Shown one piece after another: positions 1 through 5,845 of a stretch of 8,159 bases of DNA. How positions within the stretch are numbered: the first letter of the stretch is position 1; each line of letters starts with the position of its first letter. Source of the DNA: an uncultured Rhodoluna sp. (GTDB taxonomy: Bacteria > Actinomycetota > Actinomycetes > Actinomycetales > Microbacteriaceae); contig CALDKR010000259.1 of assembly GCA_937898095.1 (NCBI GenBank), positions 1 to 8,159 of the forward strand, written 5' to 3'. Position numbers and translations under genes: made by a program. The notes under the pieces were generated by a model. That model ran no database searches, was not told the origin of the DNA, and was given only the letters and a program-made list of their open reading frames with translations.

Positions 1-174
1 TCCGATCTCTTTAAGCCCCTTATTGAGAGCTTTCATCCCGAAAGCATGCGGTTTTAGCGCAAATCGGCCGACATTAGAAAGCTGGCAGTTTCCTGATAAA
101 TCAAACAGAGCATCCTGAGTTTTGCGACTTTGATTTGCAATCTTTTCTAACTTGGATTTTGTACCTGAACCCAA
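1..174. other. Left-edge region, possible end of a gene running off the window
   Basis: No gene can be called securely here. On the minus strand a frame is open from inside the downstream gene to the left edge. It reads protein-like over about 1-174 (for example ANQSRKTQDALFDLSGNCQ), with TTG at 172-174 as a possible start but no convincing ribosome binding site. The same codon register on the plus strand reads SDLFKPLIESFHPESMRF and then TAG at 55-57, which could be the C-terminus of a gene entering from the left. Both cannot be coding, and either could be chance. The stretch is AT-richer than the rest of the window, which also fits a promoter region. Confidence 0.2.
122..151 (+). promoter_or_regulatory. 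Weak candidate promoter for the secreted protein gene
   Basis: TTGCGA (122-127) and TCTAAC (146-151) are separated by 18 bp. Each matches the sigma70-type consensus at 4 of 6 positions. An overlapping TAACTT at 148-153 is an alternative -10 box. The 5' leader would be about 35 nt and contain the ribosome binding site. This is pattern matching only. Confidence 0.25.
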
Positions 175-178
175 CAGA

Positions 179-184
179 AAAGGA
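179..184 (+). promoter_or_regulatory. Ribosome binding site that fixes the start at 194
   Basis: AAAGGA lies 9 nt before ATG 194. It supports ATG 194 over the upstream in-frame TTG at 152, which has no Shine-Dalgarno sequence and would put 14 residues ahead of an otherwise typical signal peptide. Confidence 0.65.
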
Positions 185-193
185 CGAACCAAA

Positions 194-853
194 ATGATCA
201 AGAACAACAAGAAGGTGGCAGTCGCCGCAGCTGGATTGGCAACCGTGCTAACCCTGTCATTTGCCGCTCCTTCATTCGCAGCAACCAGCACTGACTCAGG
301 CACCACCTCAACCATCGGCACTATCGGCTCAGGAACCACCAAGGCTCCTCGCGTTTTCGCAGCTGCAGTCGCAGTTCCAGTTTCAGTGACCGGCATTCCG
401 ACCACCGTGACCACCGCAGGCGAAGCAGCCCGTGGCGCGAAGTTCAACGTTTATGTGCTTGATGCAGCAGCAACTGAGCTACCTGCAACTGCGCCAACCA
501 CCGGTGCAGTTGTCGTGGGCGTTCGCCCAGGCACCCTAACCGGCACCGATCTAGCTGGCTCAATTGTGGTTCGCGGCGGCGCTGCGGGCACCACCACCAA
601 GCTCGCTGTATACCCAGTGAATGGCGGCGCAGGCTCTCTAGTCACCGTGACTGTTGCAGCTAATGGCATTGCAACGCAGACCTCATCAGTTGCTCTAACC
701 AGCACCTATGTTGCGCCTGTTGCTCAGGTCAAGCCTGAGAAGCCAGCTCACGACGAAGCCACTGAAGTTTCTGGCTCAGTTCGCGACAAGGTTAACTTCG
801 GCGACGACCAGGGCAAGAAGCTAGGCAAAAAGAAGGGCAAGGGTCGTCACTAA
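194..853 (+). CDS. Secreted protein of unknown function with a lysine-rich C-terminal tail
   Basis: The protein is 219 aa and I do not recognise a family. It begins with a clear Sec signal peptide: K3-K7 basic region, hydrophobic core at about 8-25, and a probable cleavage site after A29 in APSFA. A Ser/Thr/Gly-rich stretch follows (30-50). Residues 60-172 consist of short alternating hydrophobic segments separated by Gly/Thr/Pro turns, which suggests an all-beta extracellular domain. Residues about 176-193 are Pro/Glu/Lys-rich. The C-terminus is strongly basic (KKLGKKKGKGRH, 208-219). There are no cysteines, no LPXTG sorting signal and no lipobox. The basic tail could hold the protein on anionic cell-wall polymers, but this is inference. 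The start was chosen from the Shine-Dalgarno sequence and signal peptide. It is a single gene followed by a strong terminator. Codon use is rich in GCA, ACC and GGC, consistent with good expression. Confidence 0.8.
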   Translation: MIKNNKKVAVAAAGLATVLTLSFAAPSFAATSTDSGTTSTIGTIGSGTTKAPRVFAAAVAVPVSVTGIPTTVTTAGEAARGAKFNVYVLDAAATELPATAPTTGAVVVGVRPGTLTGTDLAGSIVVRGGAAGTTTKLAVYPVNGGAGSLVTVTVAANGIATQTSSVALTSTYVAPVAQVKPEKPAHDEATEVSGSVRDKVNFGDDQGKKLGKKKGKGRH

Positions 854-930
854 TCTGACCTCAGCCCGGCTCCTGCCGAGCCAACAGATTCAAACTTCAT
901 CATTGCATCACCCTTCATTACCTCTCCTGT

Positions 931-975
931 AACGCAAAAACCCCCGGGCAACCAAGCCCCGGGGGTTTTTGCGTT
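931..975. terminator. Bidirectional rho-independent terminator between convergent genes
   Basis: The arms 931-948 and 958-975 are perfect 18-bp reverse complements around a 9-nt loop. The GC core (CCCCCGGG) is flanked by an A run on the left arm and a T run on the right arm, so each strand gives a GC-rich hairpin followed by uridines. It lies 78 bp after the secreted protein gene and 12 bp after the trhO stop, and so can terminate both transcripts. Confidence 0.93.
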
Positions 976-986
976 AAGCGTTGTGG

Positions 987-1898
987 CTAGCCAACCTGCT
1001 CTGCGTGGCGTTTGCCGCGAGTGTGAGTTGGTTTGTGCTCAGAGTGCGCTGGGTTTGCATAGCATTCGTCGCAAAGCAGAACCAAGTCTTTGCAGCCTGG
1101 GTTCGAGCAGTTTCTGAATGAGTTGGTCGGCCCTTCACAGGCTTCGCAAACACCGATGACTTTGGCCTCGTCGCTGAAGTCTTGAACCATGCGGTCATCA
1201 AAGATGTAGAGCGAGCCCTCCCATAGGCCCTTGTCTTTGAAGGTTTCGCCATAGCGAACGATGCCGCCATCGATTTGATAAACCTCTTTGAAGCCACGGT
1301 TGATCATCACGGCTGACAAAATCTCGCAGCGAATGCCGCCGGTGCAATAGGTCACGATTGGCTTGTCTTTGAGGTGGTCATATTTGCCTGACTCAAGCTC
1401 GCCAATAAAGTCGTGTGAGGTTTCGACATCAGGAACAATTGCGTTCTTGAACTTGCCGATGCGGGCCTCGAAGGCATTGCGACCATCGAAGAAAACAACT
1501 TCGTCGCCACGCTCTTCAACCAGCTTGTTAACTGCGGCTGGCTTTAGGTGCTTGCCGCCGTTGGTGATGCCAGACTTTTCAACCTTGATTTCGTCTGGTG
1601 AGGTGAAAGCAACCAGTTCGGCGCGGTTCTTGACTGACAAACGCGGAAATTCGGTGCCGTCGCCATCTGACCATTTGAAATCGATTTTGCCGAAACCCGG
1701 ATATTCCTTGGTTGCGCGAACATACTTCTTCAGCGCCATCATGTCGCCACCCAGGGTGCCGTTGATGCCGTGCTTAGAAACGATAATTCGGCCTTTTAGG
1801 CCAAGAGACTCGCAGAGGGTTTTCTGCCAAAGCTTCATTGCCACAGGGTCTGCGACCGGGGCGAAGCCGTAATACAAGATGACTTTTTTTAGATCCAC
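987..1898 (-). CDS. trhO: tRNA uridine(34) hydroxylase (rhodanese-like, YceA/UPF0176 family)
   Basis: The protein is 303 aa, about the usual length of the TrhO/YceA family, whose members carry out oxygen-dependent 5-hydroxylation of U34 in tRNA. An N-terminal acylphosphatase-like domain (about 1-95) contains the family motif HGINGTLGG (43-51). A rhodanese domain (about 120-225) contains FFDGRNAFE and the active-site loop YCTGGIRCE, with C185 as the presumed catalytic cysteine and C191 nearby. The C-terminal region has six cysteines (C251, C254, C264, C269, C276, C279) in the CxxC-type spacing of the family, probably a metal-binding knuckle, followed by a His-rich basic tail. The start is GTG at 1898, supported by correct alignment of the N-terminus (LYYGFAPVADP) and by a -10-like element 6 nt upstream. 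The stop is TAG. It is monocistronic, diverges from the M13 peptidase gene and converges on the terminator. The protein should be cytoplasmic. Confidence 0.95.
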   Translation of the reverse strand: MDLKKVILYYGFAPVADPVAMKLWQKTLCESLGLKGRIIVSKHGINGTLGGDMMALKKYVRATKEYPGFGKIDFKWSDGDGTEFPRLSVKNRAELVAFTSPDEIKVEKSGITNGGKHLKPAAVNKLVEERGDEVVFFDGRNAFEARIGKFKNAIVPDVETSHDFIGELESGKYDHLKDKPIVTYCTGGIRCEILSAVMINRGFKEVYQIDGGIVRYGETFKDKGLWEGSLYIFDDRMVQDFSDEAKVIGVCEACEGPTNSFRNCSNPGCKDLVLLCDECYANPAHSEHKPTHTRGKRHAEQVG

Positions 1899-1904
1899 AA
1901 GCCA

Positions 1905-1910
1905 AGTTTA
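1905..1910 (-). promoter_or_regulatory. Candidate -10 element for leaderless trhO
   Basis: On the minus strand TAAACT lies exactly 6 nt before the GTG start at 1898, so transcription would begin at or next to the start codon. There is no Shine-Dalgarno sequence in the gap (TGGCTT), which also favours a leaderless mRNA. No clear -35 box is visible. Confidence 0.45.
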
Positions 1911-1962
1911 GCTTTTGGGCACCGGTTTAGAGCAGTCGCAGTTTTAACCGGCTCACACCTTT

Positions 1963-1968
1963 TAAGCT
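1963..1968 (+). promoter_or_regulatory. Candidate -10 element for leaderless M13 peptidase gene
   Basis: TAAGCT is followed by 6 nt (GAAGCA) and then ATG 1975. The spacing equals that at trhO on the other strand. No convincing -35 hexamer is present. The GAAG in the gap is too close to the ATG to be a good Shine-Dalgarno sequence. Confidence 0.4.
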
Positions 1969-1974
1969 GAAGCA

Positions 1975-3948
1975 ATGACAATCAAGCCTGGCCTCGAACT
2001 AGCCGCCTTCAGCAAAACCATCCGTGCCCAAGATGACCTATTTCGCCACGTCAATGGCGAGTGGATGGCCACCACTGAGATTCCCGCAGATAAATCGATG
2101 TATGGCTCATTTCACGCTTTGGCCGACGCCAGCGAAGAGGCCGTGAAGCAGATTCTTCTCGAGGCTGCGGCCACCCCAACCCCGGGCGTCGCTCAGCAAA
2201 TCGGCGACCTCTACAACTCGTTCATGAACGAGGCGCGTGCCAACGAGCTCGGTGCCGCACCGATTGCTGGCGACCTGCAACAAATTGGCAGCATCCGCAC
2301 GCTTGATGACGCAACCGCCCTGCTTGGTTCGCTGGGCCGCAATGGCATATCGGGCTTGTTTAGCGCCTATATCGATAACGACCCGGGTCAACCAGACCGC
2401 TATATCGTGCACCTCTATCAGGGTGGCTTGGGCCTGCCAGACGAGGCCTACTATCGCGAAGAAAAGCACGCTGAAATTCGCGATGCCTATGTGCCGCACA
2501 TTGCTCAGATGCTCACTCTTGCCGGTTGGTCGGCAGATGCGGCCGCACTTGAAGCCGCCGAGATTATGCGGTTTGAGACCGCGCTCGCCGCATTGCACTG
2601 GGATGTTGTTGCATCGCGCGATGCCGAGGCAACCTATAACCTGACCGCTTTTGCTCACCTGCGCGAGTTGACCGCGACATTCGACTGGCACCTGTGGCTT
2701 GAGCACAGCAAGGCTTCTGAAAAGGTTTTGGCTGAAGCCGTTGTGATGATGCCGAGTTTCTTCGAGGGTCTTGCTGGTGTCTATAACCACGACAACCTGC
2801 ACGCAATCAAGGCGTGGTTGGCCTGGAACGTGATTCGCTCATCGGCCGGCCTGTTGAGCGACGATTTCGTCAACGAGCGCTTCGCGTTCTATGGCACCAA
2901 GCTCAGCGGCACCCCGGTGAACCGCGCCCGCTGGAAGCGCGGTGTCTCTTTGGTCGAAGGTTCGCTGGGTGAGGCTATCGGCAAGATCTATGTCGAAAAG
3001 CACTTTGGCCCAGCTGCAAAACAGGCCATGGATGAACTGGTCGAATATCTGATTCGCGCCTATCGCGAAAGCATCAAAGAGCTGCCTTGGATGACCGAAA
3101 CCACCAAAGTCAAGGCGTTAGAAAAACTTGCTAAGTTCACTCCGAAAATCGGATATCCAGAGAAGTGGCGAGACTACAGCTCGCTGGTGATTCGCCCCGA
3201 CGACCTGGTTGGCAACGTTCGCCACGCAAACGCCCTCGAGCACGATCGCGAACTCGCCAAGATTGGTTCTGCGCTTGATCGCGATGAGTGGTTCATGACA
3301 CCGCAGAGCGTCAACGCCTATTACAACCCGGGCTTCAACGAGATTGTTTTTCCGGCGGCAATTTTGCAGCCGCCGTTCTTCTCACTGCACAACGACATGG
3401 CCATGAACTTTGGGGCCATCGGTGCTGTTATCGGCCACGAAATCGGTCACGGCTTTGACGACCAGGGTTCGAAATATGACGGCGATGGCGAGCTTGTTTC
3501 ATGGTGGACAGACGAAGACCGCGCTGCGTTCGACAAGCTGACCCAAGCACTCATCTCACAATATGACGAGCTTTCACCGTTGCAACTTGGCGATGAGCAC
3601 AAGGTCAATGGCGCCTTCACCGTCGGTGAGAACATCGGTGACTTGGGCGGTTTGACCATTGCATACAAGGCGTTCAAAATGGCGCAGGCCGAGCGTGGTT
3701 CTGACACCGAGCAGATGATTGACGGCTTCACACCCGACCAGCGATTCTTCTTGGCTTATGCGCAATCATGGCGCAGCGTTGGCCGTGACGAAGCGATGAT
3801 TCAGCGTTTGGCGACCGACCCGCACTCACCGGCAGAGTTCAGAACCAATCAGATTGTGCGCAACGTCGATGCTTTTTATGAGGCCTTTGATGTCAAGCCG
3901 GGCGATGCACTTTGGCTCGACCCAGCCGACCGCGTGCGCATTTGGTGA
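1975..3948 (+). CDS. M13 family zinc metallopeptidase (neprilysin/PepO-like)
   Basis: The protein is 657 aa, typical for bacterial M13 endopeptidases, which cleave oligopeptides. The N-terminal M13 domain starts with DDLFRHVNGEWM (about 16-27) and spans roughly residues 15-390. The catalytic C-terminal domain carries the substrate-binding NAYY motif (447-450), the zinc site HEIGH (H488, E489, H492) and the third ligand in GENIGDLGG (E552, with D556). DPHSPAEFR follows, with H617 and R623 matching the transition-state His and substrate-binding Arg of neprilysin. The protein ends in the characteristic DRVRIW. All key residues are present, so it should be active. There is no signal peptide or membrane helix, so it is probably a cytosolic PepO-type enzyme for peptide turnover rather than an exported one. 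It is a single gene, diverging from trhO. Its TGA stop (3946-3948) directly abuts the stop of the convergent apbE gene. Confidence 0.95.
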   Translation: MTIKPGLELAAFSKTIRAQDDLFRHVNGEWMATTEIPADKSMYGSFHALADASEEAVKQILLEAAATPTPGVAQQIGDLYNSFMNEARANELGAAPIAGDLQQIGSIRTLDDATALLGSLGRNGISGLFSAYIDNDPGQPDRYIVHLYQGGLGLPDEAYYREEKHAEIRDAYVPHIAQMLTLAGWSADAAALEAAEIMRFETALAALHWDVVASRDAEATYNLTAFAHLRELTATFDWHLWLEHSKASEKVLAEAVVMMPSFFEGLAGVYNHDNLHAIKAWLAWNVIRSSAGLLSDDFVNERFAFYGTKLSGTPVNRARWKRGVSLVEGSLGEAIGKIYVEKHFGPAAKQAMDELVEYLIRAYRESIKELPWMTETTKVKALEKLAKFTPKIGYPEKWRDYSSLVIRPDDLVGNVRHANALEHDRELAKIGSALDRDEWFMTPQSVNAYYNPGFNEIVFPAAILQPPFFSLHNDMAMNFGAIGAVIGHEIGHGFDDQGSKYDGDGELVSWWTDEDRAAFDKLTQALISQYDELSPLQLGDEHKVNGAFTVGENIGDLGGLTIAYKAFKMAQAERGSDTEQMIDGFTPDQRFFLAYAQSWRSVGRDEAMIQRLATDPHSPAEFRTNQIVRNVDAFYEAFDVKPGDALWLDPADRVRIW

Positions 3949-4767
3949 TTATTTAGCCAGCATATTCAAAAAGCCATCGGTGGCCGCGAACTGACCGGTG
4001 TCGGTCACAAAAAGAGCCTCAACGTTGGTGCGCGCATTCAGGCGTTCAATCGCACGGATGCCTTCGGCAAATGATGCCGTTGCCAGCACATCAGCTTCGA
4101 CCAAATCACTGGCAATCACGCTGACCTGCACGATTTTTTCGTTCGGCCCGAGGGCTTGACCCGCACTCGCGAAGTCATAGTTTTTCGGGTTCCAAATGTG
4201 TTGGCCGCGCTCGGCTGTTCCGCTGGTGGCCAGCGAATTCATGCCGGTGTTTTTTAGGTCAACCACGGTGAGCACGCCGGCTTCGGCAGAGGCGATTGAA
4301 ACCGGAGTCGATATCGCGATGCGCCAATCGCGATCTTCGCTGGCGCCAGGTGCAACATAAACATCGCCACCGGCATTCAACGTGAAGTCGCTTTGGCCGC
4401 CATCGAGCAGTGCGCGCGCAGCATTTCGAGCAGCCCAAGTTTTAACCAAGCCGCTCGGGTCAAAAATTCGCTCGGGCGTGAATGCGCTGAACCAGCCGTC
4501 AGTTTCGGTATCCCAAAGTTGGCAGGCGTCCCAGATTTCAGAGACCACTGGCTCAAGCTCGGCAACGCGTGCCTCACCGCGAGCGAGTCTGCTCAGCGGC
4601 GATTCGGGTTTATAAAGTGAAAAAATTCGGTCAGCTTCGTGCAAAATCGCGCAGGCTTTTTGAATCAGCGACTCAAGTTCGCTGGCGTCGACTTGGCGCA
4701 GACCGGCAAACCTGAAGACCGTGCCCATGCATTCTTCGATGTGCTCAAAGCGCAGGGCGGCAGTCAT
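3949..4767 (-). CDS. apbE: FAD:protein FMN transferase (ApbE family)
   Basis: The protein is 272 aa, somewhat short for ApbE enzymes, which split FAD and attach FMN to a Thr or Ser of a target protein in a Mg-dependent reaction. Visible family motifs in order are MGTVFRF (14-20), DRIFSLYKPESPLSRL (46-61), the DPSGLVKTWA segment (103-112), NAGGDVYV (131-138), LATSGTAERGQHIWNP (179-194), and a C-terminal ASDLVEADVLATASFA (219-234) matching the metal-binding region. No signal peptide or lipobox is present. An in-frame TAG only five codons upstream rules out a longer N-terminus, so the enzyme appears cytoplasmic. It is the last gene of the operon, 12 bp after the second FMN-binding gene, and its substrates are almost certainly the two FMN-binding proteins encoded just upstream. 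The start is ATG; the ribosome binding site is weak, which suggests translational coupling. Confidence 0.92.
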   Translation of the reverse strand: MTAALRFEHIEECMGTVFRFAGLRQVDASELESLIQKACAILHEADRIFSLYKPESPLSRLARGEARVAELEPVVSEIWDACQLWDTETDGWFSAFTPERIFDPSGLVKTWAARNAARALLDGGQSDFTLNAGGDVYVAPGASEDRDWRIAISTPVSIASAEAGVLTVVDLKNTGMNSLATSGTAERGQHIWNPKNYDFASAGQALGPNEKIVQVSVIASDLVEADVLATASFAEGIRAIERLNARTNVEALFVTDTGQFAATDGFLNMLAK

Positions 4768-4779
4768 GTTCGTTTGCTT

Positions 4780-5175
4780 CTAGCTAAGCTTCGAGATTGC
4801 GCTGTCTAGGGCCTGTTTGAAAGCCGACGAAGTGAAGGTTGCGCCAGAGACATTGCTGAAGTTTGAGCCGTTGGCTGCAATCGCCTCGCTGGCCAGCATC
4901 GGAAAAGCTTGTTCCCAGCCGCGCGAGCAAGTTGAATTTTGAATGTCAACATTGGTGATTTTGCCGCCGGTTGCTGTGACCGCAATTTGAACCACGCCAT
5001 ATCGATAGCTAATCGAATCGCTTTGAACGGTCTGCGGGGTCGCGTTTGTGTTGCTGACGGTCGATGAAGTTGTTGGCGGGTTCAGAACCATGTTGATTCC
5101 AAACGCGCCGGCGATGCTGAGCAAGCCAAGCACAGATGTGCTGGCGACCCAGGCGCGAGGTTTAGAACTTGGCAA
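4780..5175 (-). CDS. Membrane-anchored FMN-binding-domain protein
   Basis: The protein is 131 aa. Residues 1-9 are short and basic, about 10-31 form one hydrophobic helix (signal anchor, or uncleaved signal peptide), about 32-52 are a Ser/Thr/Asn/Pro linker, and about 53-131 are an FMN-binding domain of the NqrC/RnfG type. The flavinylation signature is SGATFTS with T113 (in SGAT, 110-113) as the expected FMN-linked residue. The domain is clearly paralogous to that of the gene upstream: ISYRYG against ISYKYG, and SANGSNF-type and SGATFT segments are shared. C83 (STCSRG) has no counterpart in the paralog. The start is TTG at 5175, chosen because TGGAG lies 7 nt upstream and the helix begins shortly after it. 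The coding sequence therefore overlaps the upstream gene by 14 bp. The domain should face outside and receive electrons from the membrane flavocytochrome. Confidence 0.88.
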   Translation of the reverse strand: MPSSKPRAWVASTSVLGLLSIAGAFGINMVLNPPTTSSTVSNTNATPQTVQSDSISYRYGVVQIAVTATGGKITNVDIQNSTCSRGWEQAFPMLASEAIAANGSNFSNVSGATFTSSAFKQALDSAISKLS

Positions 5176-5845
5176 GAGCAGACTCCAGGGCTTGCTTGAA
5201 TGCGTTGGTGGTGAACGTAGCTCCAGAGTAGTTGCCGAAGTTCGATCCGTTGGCTGAAACTGCGGCTGCGACTAGCTCAGGAATAATCGCGGCGTATTGG
5301 CCACCGCGAGTGGTTCCGGTCAGCACATTCACCGAAGCGATGGTGCTGCCAGACTTGACCACTTGAATTTTGAAAGTGCCGTATTTATAAGAGATCGCAT
5401 CGCCGGTTTGCTGGTTAGAGGCTGCGGGTACGGTGGTCTTGGTTGGCGTCGGTGTGGCAGTCGGGGTTGCGGTTTTTGTCGCGGTCGGCGTTGAAGTCGC
5501 GGTGGCTTTAGGTGTCGCTGTGGCGGTGGCCTTTGCAGTTGCCTTGTTTGCGGTGCTCGACGAACTTGAAGATGAAGTTGACGTTGCGCTTGACGATGAA
5601 CTCGGTGAAGAGCTCGCCGTTGAGCTCGCGCTAGGCGATTGAGTTGCAGAACCCGTTGCTGTCGAGTCGGTGCTCGAGGTCGAAGGCGTTGACGAAGAAC
5701 TTGAGCCCGAACCCGCGGCAGTTGTTCCTGATGCGCTCAAGCCAGAGGAAAGGCCCTCGTTGGCGTGAGCCATTCCGAGTGAATAGCTTGATGCCAAAAC
5801 TCCAAGGCTTAGAACTCCAATAACTGATTTAGTTGACTGTCTCAC
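5162..5845 (-). CDS. Secreted FMN-binding-domain protein with long Ser/Thr-rich linker
   Basis: The protein is 227 aa from GTG 5845. A Sec-type signal peptide occupies residues 1-28 (RQSTK, then a hydrophobic core, then GMAHA before the probable cleavage). It has no twin-arginine motif. Residues about 30-145 are a low-complexity linker: Ser-rich up to 99, then Thr/Ala/Pro/Lys-rich (101-137). The FMN-binding domain lies at about 148-227, with SGATFTT and T210 as the predicted covalent FMN site. The long linker could let the flavin domain reach through the cell wall, and its Thr/Pro/Ser content could make it a target of O-glycosylation; both are inference. The frame is open 40 codons further upstream, but GTG 5845 is chosen for the AGAGGAG 8 nt before it, the signal peptide that follows, and the GTGA overlap with the stop of the reductase gene. 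It is the second gene of the operon. Confidence 0.88.
   Translation of the reverse strand: MRQSTKSVIGVLSLGVLASSYSLGMAHANEGLSSGLSASGTTAAGSGSSSSSTPSTSSTDSTATGSATQSPSASSTASSSPSSSSSATSTSSSSSSSTANKATAKATATATPKATATSTPTATKTATPTATPTPTKTTVPAASNQQTGDAISYKYGTFKIQVVKSGSTIASVNVLTGTTRGGQYAAIIPELVAAAVSANGSNFGNYSGATFTTNAFKQALESALAKF
5183..5187 (-). promoter_or_regulatory. Ribosome binding site for the TTG-started FMN-binding gene
   Basis: On the minus strand TGGAG lies 7 nt before TTG 5175, inside the 3' end of the upstream coding sequence. It supports the TTG start and translational coupling between the two FMN-binding genes. Confidence 0.6.
5435..5707 (-). repeat. Low-complexity Ser and Thr/Ala/Pro coding repeat
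   Basis: This encodes residues 47-137 of the secreted FMN-binding protein. 5549-5707 gives a Ser-dominated tract, and 5435-5545 gives imperfect KATATP/TPTAT-type units. The repeat is also visible at DNA level as recurring GTCGGNGT-like blocks on the plus strand. Such tracts readily change length by slippage or recombination. Confidence 0.85.

Noticed and set aside
152..193. TTG start 42 bp upstream for the secreted protein
   Set aside because: No Shine-Dalgarno sequence precedes it, it overlaps the likely promoter, and it would put a charged stretch before the signal peptide.
867..882. Small hairpin (GGCTC with GAGCC) after the secreted protein gene
   Set aside because: The stem is only 5 bp and has no T run; the 931-975 palindrome is the evident terminator.
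2107..2806. Long open frames opposite and within the M13 peptidase gene
   Set aside because: They are shadows in a moderately GC-rich gene. The peptidase frame carries all family motifs and the others show none.
5433..5642. Plus-strand open frame with a striking Val/Gly/Ala-rich, membrane-like translation
   Set aside because: It is the antisense of the Thr/Ala/Pro repeat of the secreted FMN-binding gene; the valine richness follows from complementing ACN/GCN codons. It has no ribosome binding site.
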